From: Rotaria socialis
Taxonomy: Eukaryota > Rotifera > Eurotatoria > Philodinida > Philodinidae
Assembly: GCA_905331475.1 (NCBI GenBank)
Contig: CAJNYU010000997.1
Span: 98,494 to 162,493 of the forward strand
Reading direction: 5' to 3'
Length of the DNA: 64,000 nt
Numbering within the stretch: the stretch's first letter is position 1; each line of letters begins with the position of its first letter. The notes below the pieces were generated by a model. It made no database searches and was not told the DNA's origin. It was given only the letters and a program-made list of their open reading frames with translations. Position numbers and translations under genes: made by a program. This document shows, one piece after another, positions 25,781-38,633 of the stretch.

Positions 25781-26089
25781 ATGTTTCTCATGTACTACTT
25801 AAGCGAAAAAGGTGAACGAGTTTATACGTTCAAAGTTAGTATTATTGTAGTATGCTTAATTTCATCTAACATTGACATTTATATAGAAAGTCGATCCATC
25901 AGGTAATCCTACACAATCGGCTCATCCAGGTAATCTTGCTTATTTTTTATTTGACAAACGATAGCAAAAAAATGATATTCTATTTTTTTAGCTAAATTCT
26001 CACCGGATGATCAATATTCACGTCAACGACTCAAACTCAAAACACGTTATCGATTACTTTTAACACAAACACCACTTACGAAGTGTTAA
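25781..26089 (+). CDS. NOP10: NOP10, H/ACA snoRNP protein 3
   Basis: Three tiny exons (25781-25834, 25887-25929, 25992-26089) with 52- and 62-bp GT-AG introns encode a 64-aa protein, the family's exact length. It begins MFLMYYLSEKGERVYTFK, continues [21 protein letters not shown] and QYSRQRLKLKTRYRLLLTQ, and ends TPLTKC. The YYL...G.RVYT.K start, the SAHPA.FSPDD.YSR core and the basic tail are diagnostic of NOP10. By family knowledge it binds dyskerin and helps H/ACA ribonucleoproteins guide pseudouridylation and stabilise telomerase RNA in the nucleolus. All exons are too short to appear as long open frames. It lies 650 bp upstream of WASHC4 in the same orientation. Confidence 0.97.
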
Positions 26090-26742
26090 AATTGTTTTCT
26101 ATTACTGTTTCTTTAACATTTTGATAAAAAATGTGTTACTGTTGTTGTTGTTGTTGTTTTCAAATAAATTGAACTCTGAAAACGTGATTATTATAACAAT
26201 AAAAAATAATACATTGTTACAAGAATCAACTTAAGAAAAAGTGAAAAATAAAACGAATATTTTTGATGATTGTGAATTGAATAAGAAAATTTGATTTATT
26301 ATCATAACTGATAACATATTAGCTATAACCTTAAAATAAATTTGAATTTGTAAATGTTAAAATTAGAATATATTGTATATTTAGTAATCACGTTGAACAA
26401 ACAAGTCTATGTCAGTTTAGATGAGTTTTATTTAATAATTTATTATTATTAGGAGACAATGCCTTAAAGATTGATCTGAAAGGTAAAAGTTAGTCTTGAA
26501 TGTTGATTTCTTTCGTTACATATATATATATATATTGTTCAAAAGGTTTTTGCTATTGACTAAACGCGGCATCTCTTATTTATAAAATTATTTATCCATT
26601 ATCATCCAATAAAAAATGTGAGGATGCAAAAAAAGAAAGAAAGGCGAGCAAGTACGAGCTCTTATGACGGCATATATTTTATCATTTTGATAAAGTTTTT
26701 TATCTCTTTTAACATAGTTATTATTGAGATTGCTTGTTAGAA
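26090..26742. other. Intergenic between NOP10 and WASHC4
   Basis: This short spacer has a GTT/TTG triplet run near 26140-26160 and a TA run at 26520-26535. No gene is seen. It should hold the NOP10 3' end and the WASHC4 promoter and 5' UTR. Confidence 0.6.
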
Positions 26743-29700
26743 ATGGTTCCACCTCCATCTGGCGATCAAGATTGGCAATTTGATAGATTTAGGGATGGAG
26801 GTTCCAAAGGTAGAATAGCATGAAATAGTACGACTCTGTAATTAAACAAACTTTTGTGCTCTTTCATCTATAGAATTAGTCCTTGATGCCCAATTAAAAC
26901 GTTATCAACGTTTCCTTAATACACATAAACAAGCCTTAAGACGTATTGAAGATGCACTCGGTTCAAATATTACACAAACATGGGAATTCGATTTAAATCC
27001 AGCAGAACTTAAAGTATTAATTTTATTCTATTCTGGTTTTTTTAAATAAGTTAATCTTTATTTAGTATTTACCCTATGAGCAAGTTCAAGTTCTCGATTT
27101 AATTCGTACTGAAAATAAAATTTGCAATAAAATTGTTACTGTATTTGCTGCACTATGTTGTGAATGTCAATTTCTAGTACATGAATGTGAACGCAAATAT
27201 CTACCAGCAATATTATTTTTTGGTGAAGGAGGTAAAATTAATTAAGTTTTGATTTTTTGGAGTTTTGAAATCATTTAACGATTATTATAGAACAAGATGC
27301 TAAAGAACAACAACAAACATATTTCGCACATTTTGTGTCTCTACTTCAGGTTTGAGTTTCTATTTTTCTTGAGGATTTCTGTTATGAATATTGTATTTTT
27401 TCTTCATTAAGGATTTATCATGTTATGTAAATCGATGTAATGAAGTTGTGGTGAATATTCTTCAACAACTATCAGCACTTTACACTCAACCTGGTATTCA
27501 AAATGGACGGTTAGTATTTTTCATCTGTAAGAGAAAAATATTTCAAAATAATTAATTATTTATTTTTAGATCCATTCGACTTATGGATGTATCCGATTTA
27601 CATTTAGCAGTATGTATTTTTCTGAGGAATCCAATAGCCATTAATTCTATTTCGTCTTGATTTTATTCAAAAGTTGTAAATAGTTAAACTGAAATAATTG
27701 TAGAGATTGCATTTGGTTGACTGACAATATTCATCTGATTATTTTCTAGTATGTTCTAAATATTAGCATGAGTTGATAGCAGTAATGAGTCTGCTTCTGT
27801 CAATCATCGCATAGTATTATTTCAAAATGCCAATAATTTTGTTTCGTATTCTTCATTTCGTATATTGACAGTTCTTTACTGACGATAGCTGATCTTAAAA
27901 TTGACAGGTAAAGTTTAAGTAGTAGAATTTTAGAAATGTGTTTCTATTTTTCAGTACTAAACTAGTAAAACTGGTCGATTTGAAATCGTGTTTTGGAATT
28001 GAGCTACTTTGAAATTTCTTCGTTTCTTAGAACACTGCTTCAATCTTGTCAGTGTCGATTTGTGAAAATGAGATAACTTTAGCTCTTTGCGCATTAATGG
28101 CTTCGATAACTAAATTCTATCACATGAAAATAACCATTAATACGGCTATATTGTTTGTTGGGCAGAGATCAAGCTTACAAAAATTGCTTTCTAAGTATTC
28201 CTATGCTTTGAATAATCAAAGAACGAATCCAAGCGAGTCCTGTTCAATTTCTAGACATTACCAATCATGAAGTATTTGAAAATTTTAAAAGGACCGTAGA
28301 CATATACAGGTTTCAAGGATAAACTGAGATCGTTGTTTCTGTAACTACGATAATTTTGTCAAGACTAACTTATTTATTAAATAGATAGTAGACATTATTT
28401 GTTGTGTTGCCTATTTTTTCTTTATCTTTCTTTGTTATAAGAAAAATACTACATACTTGAGACTATCTATGAAAATCTGTCGTTATTCCATTGCAGCTTT
28501 TACTGCAATTCATCTTGATAAAAATAGCAGTTTAACATATTTTGAAAAGAAGAAATCGAAAAGATTTCCCTGCATGTTCAATAAATTAAATTGTATTTAC
28601 ATTTACTAGATTGTTTACGATCATTTGGGCGATTTACTTCGTTGTTTGATAACTCTTGACGAATGCATTCGTGCAAATGCGCAAGTAGCAGAGAAATGTC
28701 CTGCGTTTAAAAGGTATAAAAAAAATTTCAATTAAGATTTTGTGTTTTTCTCCAATATCAATAATTTAGAATAATAACATCAATTAAAAATAATGTTGAT
28801 AAAGTTCAAATTGATCTCTCACGATTACCCTCATTTGAAAAAATTCTTGCTGTACTCGAAGGACAACTTTTAGATGGACGCATTTTTCAAGTAAAATAGA
28901 CATTTAACTGACTTTTCTATTTAACAACTCTATTTATTTAGAATTGTATTGAACAAATATTTGATACAGCTGTTATCGTGACAAAAAATCCTCTATTACA
29001 AGAAGAATTTGCACTCATGATTCGACAACTTTTATCAACTGTTGAACCAAAACTTGGTAAATCAAAATGAAAAAGACTGTTTAATGATCTAAATTCAAAT
29101 GTTTTTTTTTCTTATTATAGGTGAATTTTATGAGCTTGATGGACGATTAAAATATGTTGGTATTTGTGCACTATTTTGTTTACATTATCAACTTTATCGA
29201 GTCGATGATAAACGACAATTCAAAGCAATATGGGATGTTTATAAAAAAGTACAATGAATATTAACGACAAATAAAATACATATTTATTTGGTTTACTATA
29301 GATACCAATTGTTCATCTTTGTGGTAATATTAGTTGGACGGCTAGTAGATTTTTAATTGAGAAATATCCTCAATTTACACGACTACTTGATAAAAAAGCT
29401 ATACAAGCTGTTGAACAACAACGTATAACATATTTACAAAGTAAAGAATCTTCATTAACAAAGTAAGTTTACTATATACACGAAAACAAAAGAAAAATTT
29501 TCTTCTGTGCATTTCTAACATTTCTTTTTTTCTATTTATGCATTTTTTTCAGTCATAAGTAAGAGAACTAACAAGCATGTTTCATATTGTTCTAACATTG
29601 GAGATTTTCTTTCTTTGTTCTTGCATGGTTGTAGTCTTTGTTTGTCGTTGTTTTATTTTTAAAATGAACCCGAAACAAATTATTTATGTTTTGTATAGAG

Positions 29701-32700
29701 ACTTGCAAAAAAGTTATCTTGATGTTTTATCATGGCTTGTACGTATGGAATCAAATGTTACTACAGATGATAGCAATCAAAATGCTTTACTTAATGATGT
29801 GTTAAAAAAGACTTCACTCTTGATGCAAGTAAGTTATTCATTAAAATGAATGACCAGTCAACGTTGTTTTTACTTCAATTTTGAGCGAATTCTCCAAGAG
29901 GGAAAAGACGGATTTGGGATTTTCAAAATCCCAAAATCCAAAACGTGAATGATGGAATTTCCATCTGAAATTTTGCCTATATGTAAGTCTCATGATTCTT
30001 AGAATATTCTAAAATTTTCATCGCAAACAGACGTTTCCTTCTTAAGATAATGAATGCGCAAGAAATACTCATTTCACGGCACGGTCAGAAAATTCAATAT
30101 TTTAAGAAGGAAACATTTATTCGAGTTGAAGCTTTTAGGATCTTTTATGGATCATGAAACCTATATATGGGAAGAATTTCAGGTCGAAACTACGTCATTC
30201 ATAGAGGGGGAAATACTTTTCAATTTATGGGATTTTGGGATTTTCAAAATCCCAAAAATCCGCTTTTCCCCCTTGGAATTCTCACTTCGTAGATTTTCAA
30301 TACTCGGCATATTTTGTAGATATAGTTTATATTTTCAACTGTATTGTCGCTTTATAATTAGAGTTTGTTAACTCAAATAAAAGAAATCTACAACTTATGA
30401 TTTATAGTTCTTCTATGTATTAATGAGACATTAATAAATCTACTTGACTTTATCTATCTCTCTTCTTTACTGAATGTTCGTTATGAATGAATATTGATAG
30501 GAATCATAAATTTCATTATTTTAATATCCGTAGTGAGATCTTAGCTATTATTGAAAGTTGTGCCCAGACTGAATACTCATTCTAAGCAAACAAGTATTTT
30601 TCGAAAGAAAAATTCAATTTATTTATATTTAATTTTTCTCCTAGGGCCTACTTCATGCTTACACATTATCGCATACAGTAAAAACTTTAATCAGCCTTCA
30701 TTCTACACTTCAATTACCAATAAAATCTGAATGTATGCTTATACTTTATCGTTATACGGAATTATTAAAAGTTATTGAAACAACATATCATCGACATGCA
30801 ATGGCTATTGCACCGTACTTCAATGCAATTATGCAATATCATTCACAACGTTTATTAAAAATAATTGCCATAGCAAAAGTAAAACATATTTCCGTTCATT
30901 TTTCTGATGATTTGATTATCTATCTTTTGCTATTACAGAAACGAATAACTTCAGGAACAGATAAACGATTTACTGATAAACAAGTTGACGTCCTTGCAGC
31001 ACTCGTTTTAGCTGAATCTTGTTTAAATGGGCCTTGTAAGTTGTACTATTAGGCTTTAGAAGTTTAGACTGCATTTTGTTTGTTTATAGGCACAAAAGAA
31101 CGTCTATTAATATTTCGATTGGCATTTTCATTTGGTTCTCGATTGGTAAATTCAATTTATTATCTCACACGAAATAGAATTCTTTTTTCTTTGTAGAAAA
31201 CGTGTCGAGACGATGAAATGATTGCCATCGAAGAAGCTCTTCGAAAAGTTGAAATTTTAGCTTCGTTTTCTGAAAAGTGAATAATAAATATATTATATAC
31301 TTTTATGATCATTGTTTTTAACATAGACTTCATGCTGCTTGTGATACAACATATCTCTATTGGGAACAGAGTTCATTTCGGTTATATTTACAAGATTTAT
31401 TTTTAACAGTTCGTGATCCACATCGATTGCATGTAAAATTTATTTATTTATTGATAAGCGCAGAACATATTTGTTGTTTTATTAGTTTATATTTGCTGCT
31501 CTTCGCGATTGTGTTTCATCATTACGAGCTATTCGGCATGATAAACCAGAAAAATTAATAAAAACATATAAAAATGAAATTATGAAAATGTTTGATCAGG
31601 TTTGAAACGATTCCGAACATGACTCATTTTATTTCATTTCAATTGTAAAACTTCGTAATTTAGTTTTTTCTTCAAGAATTGTTTAAAACAATTGAAGACG
31701 ACCTTCGATGTTTATGTCATGCGCATCTTGAAGTTGGCGATCGTAGTGTATTTAAACCGAATTTTCGAGATGTTACGCCATTTCTTGATGTTAAACCAAT
31801 ACGATGTTTTGACGAATTTGTTAGCATTAAAGGTTAGAATATACTTTTCCAATTGAGTTCTATTTTTTATTGTATAATAACTTTTATTACAGGAGCTATA
31901 GAAAGTTATTTGGATAAAATTTTTTATGATTATACAACAGCTTCGTCAACAGACTGGAACACGTATTCAGAAATGCGTAATTTAGCATCACAAAAATATG
32001 GTTTGGATTTACATGAACCACACTTACCTAGTAAAACACTTGAGCAGGTAGTTTATTAACTTTTCAAGTATATTTTGAGGATAAGTAAAGAATGAAGTGA
32101 AATAATTTAATTCGGCCATCTCGCAAAGTAATAAATTATTTTTGTAAATGAGTCTCATTTCAACGCTAGTCTCACAATGGAATCATAGCTATGATATGTT
32201 GATAGACTCGAATAGTAATCACTTACGTTATTTGAATGAGCTTTCATCAGCTGAAGTTTATATAAGCCAATTTTCTATCCCTATCTCTCCATAACACGAA
32301 GTTATTATTCACCAGTATCTACATCTATTCTTTCTATAAGTGACCGTTATAGAAAAATAGATTTTATGATATCCAACCACCGTTTAGAAAGTGTCGTACT
32401 GCGGTTTTAAACTTACATTTATGTAAGAAGTGATCATAAATAAGCGTCGATTGAAAACATTAACCAAACTTCGCCTGAAATGCAGATGAACTGGAATGTT
32501 TTCTCACAAATGTCTAGTGAAAGTCTCTATGATAATAGTAGTAATAGTATATTTTAGTGAATGATGTGGAAAAGCTGCATAATTTCACTCTACCCAGACG
32601 TACCGATAAGATTCAATTAATAGCTTAGACTAGTGGCAAACATTTTCATCCAATACAATGGCAGCAGCAAAATTCAAGATAGGCTTCGATAGTAATGCCT

Positions 32701-35395
32701 CTGTTGTAGCTAGATCATATTTTTCGCATGAGTATAGAATGATTGAAGTGTTGCAATCTTTGAAGGATTCTTATTTTTATTTCCATGTGATTCAGATATG
32801 AATGTTTCAATAACATCTGAGTTGACAGCACGAGATTTTGCTTGTTTTTGACAATTTTCTATCTAACTAACACAACTAAAGCTAATAAAAAGAAATATTT
32901 TACGACAAAATATTGAATACCAATGGAAGCATTCATAATTTAATTCATCAAGTAAAATATGATCTATTGTATTTCTATCTAGGGTTTTGATGTTCTCGAT
33001 ATTCTCCGTAATTTAAATGCATTTGTTTCACAACATTATTATAATATAAATACTCAAATGTTTATTGAACGATCAAGCAATAATAAATTTCTACGCACAA
33101 CAAATATTCGACATGTAGCTAATTCAATTCGTACACATGGTATTGGTATCATGAATACAGCGGTAAGATTTAATCTTTTTTTTTTCTTGAAGATTATCGT
33201 TTCATTTTTCTTGTTGTTAAAAGGTTAATTTTACATATCAATATCTTCGACAAAAGTTTTATATGTTTTCACAATTTTTATTTGATGAACACATAAAAAG
33301 TCGTTTAATGAAAGATATTAAATATTTTAAAGAAAATAAAGATCGACTCAATCAACGAGTAAATTTTAATCGTCTAATTATTGTTTCTCTATTTCAACTT
33401 CTATAATTTTAGTATCCATTTGAACGAGCAAAAAAATTCTTTATCAGTATAAGAAAATTAGGTGTTACACCTGATACAAATGAAACTTATCTTGATCAAT
33501 TTCGACAATTAATTGGACAAATCGGTAGGAAAAATGAATAACACAATACTATAAAATATTTTTAATTTCCTATTTGATGAAAGGCAATGCAATGGGTTAC
33601 GTTCGAATGATTCGTTCTGGTGGTCTTAACACTTGTTCAAGTTCTATACGATTTGTACCGGATTTTGAAAATCTAATTTCATTTGAAGATCATACAAGAA
33701 ACTCAAATTTACCTTCTGAAACAATAAGCGCCGCAAAGTAAAATTCTTTTGTTCATCTTTAAAATAATGACATTAATAATTTTATTTAGACATTTAGATG
33801 ATGTTATATCAAATTTAGTAAAAAATTTTACTGAAGGTACCGAATATTTTAAGATTCTCGTGGATGTTTTCTCCAATGAATTTCGCGGAAAGAAAAATTT
33901 ACATTTAAAACATTTCTATGTTATTGTACCGCCACTGGTATGTAAAATAGAATCGATGTAAGAATTACAATTTGAAAATATTCGATTATTTATAGACACT
34001 CAGCTTTGTTGAACATATTAAAGTATTAAAAGATAATTTAACGAAAAAATCAAAAGTTAATGCATCATTTACTGACGATGGATTTGTCATGGGTAAACAA
34101 ACGTGTTTTGACGTAAAAGATTTTTATTGAATCGATTTAGGCGTTGCTTATATATTAAAATTACTTGATCAATATCGTGATTTTGATTCTCTACATTGGG
34201 CGGATGCTGTTAAAGAATCATTTAACACAGAAAAAGTAAGCATATATATAACGTTATATAAGATGTAGACAAATAAACATTGTATTGTTCTTTCTCTTTC
34301 ACAATAACAGTTAGAATGAATCAAATAGATTTTTTCATCAGTTGAAATAGTTTTTATCATTAAAAATTGCTTGACAAAGTTGCATTAATATGTATGCGCA
34401 TGAAACATCTCTGTAAAACTAAGGGTTTCCGAAAAGCAAAAACAATTTTTTAAAGTTTCTACGAAAGTCTAAAAAAGAAAGGATTTACGAACAGAATGTG
34501 AGTTCTGAAATTCTTCATGATAATTGTACGATAGATCAAATTAAAGGACTACTACTTGTTCTTGTATACATGGATTTATTGTTTTTGCAATTGGAAACTT
34601 TTCATGGAATGTACACATTTGGATGACGACAAACGCGAGAAAGGCCTAATTTGTTCAAAACTCTATTAGACTTTGATAGAAATATGAAAAGTTACTTTGG
34701 AGCTTTTGCACGTTCCAAGTATCATTCATTAAAATATGTTAAGAAATATTTTATTTGCATTTTATTTTTATAGAATGATGTGATCAATAAATCGCGAAAT
34801 AGTAGTGAAGAAAATGTGAAAAAAGCTTTAAATGCTTCGATGAAACGAATTGAAAATGATCAATTGGTTTGTAGAAATATTAAACAACAATAAAAAAAAA
34901 TAAACTTTTCTTGTTTGATTTCGTTTATTTTTCAGGAATTTGATTTACTCAATTTTAGCTTACGCTCCGCTAGGATATTTTTTCGTGCTGATAAAACAGC
35001 TGAAGAAGATAAACGTATGTTATTAACGCAAAAAAATTAGCTCGTCTTTCAATGCTCATGCTCTTTATTGCTCTCAATAAACTCGTATTTCTATCTATTT
35101 CGTATGTAAACCAGGTAAGAAATGATTTTAAAAAAATAAATTTGCATTTTTTTTTATCTTTTGCTATTTAAAAAGTTATGTCTATATTAAATTTTTAGAA
35201 TCATCTGTGGCTGAAGCAGAAACACGAACAGAAACAGTGCCTACTTCAACCGATGTACCCTCGACTACCGGAACTACTGCAGCAGCACCTCCGCCACCAC
35301 CACCACCGCCGCCGCCGCCGCCGCCACCACCAATGTCCGGTGGAATTCCTCCACCTCCACCACCACCTCCTCCACCATTCTTTGCTAACAATTGA
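26743..35395 (+). CDS. WASHC4: WASH complex subunit 4 (SWIP) with a polyproline C-terminus
   Basis: A multi-exon orthologue of SWIP (human KIAA1033), followed almost end to end. Landmarks are [11 protein letters not shown] near the start, [194 protein letters not shown] and [19 protein letters not shown]. The family subunit helps assemble the WASH complex, which drives Arp2/3-dependent actin on endosomes for retromer sorting. The last exon (about 35200-35395) is unusual. After an acidic/Thr-rich linker it encodes about 15 prolines, MSGGIP, about 10 prolines and FFANN. Longer introns lie at 27.61-28.61, 29.83-30.64 (with a MITE), 32.05-32.98 and 34.23-34.77 kb. Confidence 0.95.
29884..30286. 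mobile_element. MITE-like inverted-repeat element in a WASHC4 intron
   Basis: The left end (GCGAATTCTCCAAGAGGGAAAAG, then GGGATTTTCAAAATCCC) and the reverse complement of the right end (GTGAGAATTCCAAGGGGGAAAAG, then the same palindrome) match over about 55 bp with few differences. A second inner pair, GTTTCCTTCTTAA (30033-30045) and TTAAGAAGGAAAC (30102-30114), makes the whole element a long imperfect palindrome. There is no transposase. A clear target duplication was not found. The 105-codon open frame inside is a by-product of the palindrome. It lies in the intron before the [12 protein letters not shown] exon. Confidence 0.8.
35290..35380 (+). repeat. GC-rich CCN triplet tract encoding polyproline
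   Basis: Two CCN runs (about 35288-35331 and 35347-35376) stand out in AT-rich DNA. Codons are mixed (CCA, CCG, CCT, CCC-like), so the proline run is not one pure expanded triplet. The complementary frame gives glycine runs and is not a gene. Confidence 0.85.
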
Positions 35396-35618
35396 AAGTT
35401 CTTCTTATAGGACATTAACATTCCTTCTCTTCCTCTTTTGATAAATGCTAATTAACCGGTGATTCAAACAGAGCTTACACCTATTCATGATTCATCTTAA
35501 TGTAATTCTTAGTGTAAAATTTGTCACATGTGTCTTTTTTAAATTTATATGATCACTTTTTCCAATATATTGCATTTCATTCTTACATTTCTAGAAGAAT
35601 CTCATTTCTTACACAACA

Positions 35619-36996
35619 ATGAAGCTTGTTGTTTATATAATTACGATTGTAAGCTCTTTTGTAGGTCTATTGTATATGTATATATTGAGTTATTTTATAG
35701 ATAAGCCTGGGTCCCGTACCAATTATGAGTACTGATGTTTGTATTCAAGAATGTACATGTTTAAAAAAGTTCACCACTGTAAATTGTGATTCAAAAGGCT
35801 GGAAAAATTTAATCGACGCAGAATTTCCAGCGAGCGTTGTTATTTTAACACTTAATAGTAATAACTTGAAATTTGATACAAGTAAATCTTAAGAAGTGAT
35901 TACTTTTGAATTAAAATATTTCTATATAATTATAGTTGATGATCGTTCTAAAATTGAGCACTTAACAAAGTTACTAGATTTGAGTCTTAACGGAAACCCA
36001 CTTGATATAATTCCGGCATTTAATAATTCAAAAATCACATCACTTTCATTACAAGATACATCGTTGACATCAGCTGAATTTCCATCATCTTATACAGGTT
36101 CTCTTTTACACACCATATCCCTTAGTCATAATAAAATTAATGTCATTACTGAAAATGATTTTCTTCCTTTGAAAAATTCTCAAGTAGCAAAATTACGTAT
36201 AGATCATGCGCATCTTTTAAAAATTCATCAAAATGCATTTATTCCGTTAGTGGAACTTCAATCATTATCATTACAACAAAATGAATTAAAATCATGTGAA
36301 TTCCTATCAACATTCAGCTTACTTTCATCGGTTAATCTTGATGGAAATCAGTTTACTTCACTGCCACAACAATTGACAACACCTGGCCATATAAAAGAAT
36401 TCTTTTTTAGACAAAATTTGATATCAGTTATTGATGATTCATCACCATTATATTCATGGCTAAAAATGAATTATACGAATATAAAAATTTATTTAGCTAA
36501 TAACTCATTCGATTGTTGCCGATCATTGTGGTTTATTCGTTTTTTAACTTCATCTTCCCATTCTGTTGGAGACGCTCCTTTGTTAAGATGTGCGACGCCA
36601 GCAGCTTATGCAGGAAGGAATTTGACAACACTCAACCCAGATGATATGAATTGCAGTGGAATTTCACCAAAGAAAACATGGTGGACAACTGTTCGAATTA
36701 TTGGTATAACCATTGGAGGAATTGCTACTGTCTTAGTTTCGGCGATTGTTGTAATAGTAACGATTCGTCTTGTAAAATTACGTTCAGGTTACACAGAAAT
36801 CGATGGAGATGGCGGCTCATTGCCGAGTGCTCCATTGTTGGCATCATCTCATGATTTTCCATTTCCACAACACGGTGAAGACGATGATTCTATTTCCACG
36901 TATTCAACTGCACACTCAAGAAATACGTATGGATCACATATGACAACAGCTAGTACTGCTGCTGGCATTTCAGTAAATGATGGAGACCAAATCTGA
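35619..36996 (+). CDS. Leucine-rich-repeat single-pass membrane protein
   Basis: Three exons (35619-35648, 35701-35881, 35936-36996) give 423 aa. The N-terminus MKLVVYIITIISLG is a signal peptide. A short cysteine-rich N-cap, CIQECTCLKKFTTVNC, is followed by about seven LRRs with N-x-L/I spacing (LDLSLNGNPLDIIP, LHTISLSHNKINVI, LQSLSLQQNELKS, LSSVNLDGNQFTSLP). An LRRCT-like cap, NNSFDCCRSLWFIRFL, has later cysteines (LLRCATP, MNCSG). One transmembrane helix, IIGITIGGIATVLVSAIVVI, leads to a cytoplasmic tail of about 70 residues rich in Ser/Thr/Asp that ends GDQI. The layout is that of animal LRR adhesion or receptor proteins; no named orthologue is assigned. There are several N-glycosylation sequons (NYT, NLT, NCS). 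It starts only about 220 bp after the WASHC4 stop, so the spacer is very short. Confidence 0.85.
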
Positions 36997-37980
36997 AAGT
37001 TCTTCTCATGCACAATCTTTTATTTTCGAGTTCTTTTTCTAATCAGACTAACCGGTGTTTTGTTTTCGTTATTATAGTTTCTTCCTATCTAATCTCAGTA
37101 CAAATTTTTTTCTAGTGACACAAACATAATTTACCGTGATCGATTTTTAACAAGCAATTTCGAATTCAATTTTTCGTAAAAATAAAATTTAACATTACTA
37201 GGAAACACAATTTTATTATTCTGATTAATTAATTTAATTCATAATCATTTTTGAAACATATATGAACTGTAAACTTGAGATAATATTAATAAACTATTTT
37301 TAAATCAATGGTATTACAATTGAAAATATTCTTATCCAAGATGTTTCAGAAAAGTTTTCATATAGACACTTATACTTGTATATGTTATTATCAAATTGAA
37401 GAAACAATACTGAATGTGGATGTAAGATTAACTGAGTATAAAAAGAAAGTTCTCGAATTGATTGATTATTTTTAAGGTGAGCGCCATGCTGATTCTGAGG
37501 AACACAACGAAATCTGCTTTTTAATTTTTAATTTCAAAATTTACATCAAGAGAGCTCTTAATTAAAAATCAAACTAACTATTCTCGTTGAGACGTACGTT
37601 CGCAAAATTCAACAAAAGACTTGAATTCTTTCCTGTTCATTCATCTCTCATTAGAGTTCTCTTCATGTACATGGCCTCGATTTAGCAGTAAATAATCACT
37701 CGGAAAATTTTCCCTGTAAGCATAAATCCTTATTCGTCTCTACTTTCACTCTATTTTGATGCAGTCAAACTACCATATATAGATACTCACCGTATATGAA
37801 AAAGACGACTCGATGTAGAATCTTACTGTTTTAGATGACAAAAATAAATAATTATTTAAGAAAAAACGGAAAGAAACATGCATAATTGTATCTGTCATTT
37901 CTATTTATTTAAATTTTGTGGATTAAATATAAAAAAAAAGCAAGAAAGCATTTATTGATTTTATCGTAAACACTAATATG
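36997..37980. other. Intergenic between convergent genes
   Basis: A 1-kb AT-rich spacer between the 3' ends of the LRR gene and the minus-strand gene. AATAAA signals are visible on both strands (for example 37181-37186 and 37289-37294 on the plus strand). No gene seen. Confidence 0.6.
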
Positions 37981-38633
37981 TTATTGAACACGAAGTAAGA
38001 TGTCTTCGTCCGGTGAAATAACAGCTGTCACAGGTGGTTGAATAGTTTTCTTACTCGTAGATTTTGAATTACCTTCGTCGTCTTCTTGTTCTTCATCATC
38101 TTCTTCGGTACTTTCGGTGTCACTTTTTAAAACTTGATTTGCTGATAACTCACCATCAGAACATGTGGAAACAATTCGTCTTAAACTATTTGTTGCTGGT
38201 AGAAATAAAATATTTTTATTTTTGTTATTTAAATTTGTATATGATTTTGATTGATTTAATTCTAATGTGTCATTTAAAGAAATGATTCGATCCATAATAT
38301 GAAGATTAACTTCACTGCTCGAACGTCTATGTACACGTCGAGAATGACTAAGATTTTGAAGTGAGAGTAATCTTTTTTCTAATTGTTTTTGTTCGAATGC
38401 TAATAATTGAACATTACTAACTGATTTTTGTCGTTCAATTTCAAGAGCTCGTTGTTCAGCTACAATAAGACGATCTTTAGCTATTGTACGTTTAGTACGT
38501 GTATTCAAAAATCCATTGTGAGAGACAACAGTACGATGTGATGCACGAAAAAACTATCATAAATGAAAAATAATTAAGCAAATCTTCAGATTAATCTTAC
38601 TTTAATTGAAAAATTATCTTTTGAATTTGACAT
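37981..38633 (-). CDS. Unrecognised small basic/acidic protein, 201 aa
   Basis: Two exons (38633-38601 and 38553-37981) with a 47-bp GT-AG intron. It begins MSNSKDNFSIKFFRASHRT. A helical, charged middle follows (RLIVAEQRALEIERQKSVSN and AFEQKQLEKRLLSLQNLSHS, probably a short coiled coil), then a basic-Ser patch RRVHRRSSSEVN resembling a basophilic kinase site, and a very acidic segment DTESTEEDDEEQEDDEGN before the end. No signal peptide or membrane segment. I do not recognise a family. The continuous 191-codon frame, proper start and intron support a real gene. Confidence 0.7.

Noticed and set aside
30054-30371. 105-codon plus-strand frame
   Set aside because: It lies inside a palindromic MITE within a WASHC4 intron and has no splice or homology support.
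35182-35421. Glycine-rich frame on the minus strand
   Set aside because: It is the antisense of the SWIP polyproline exon; the glycine runs only mirror CCN codons.
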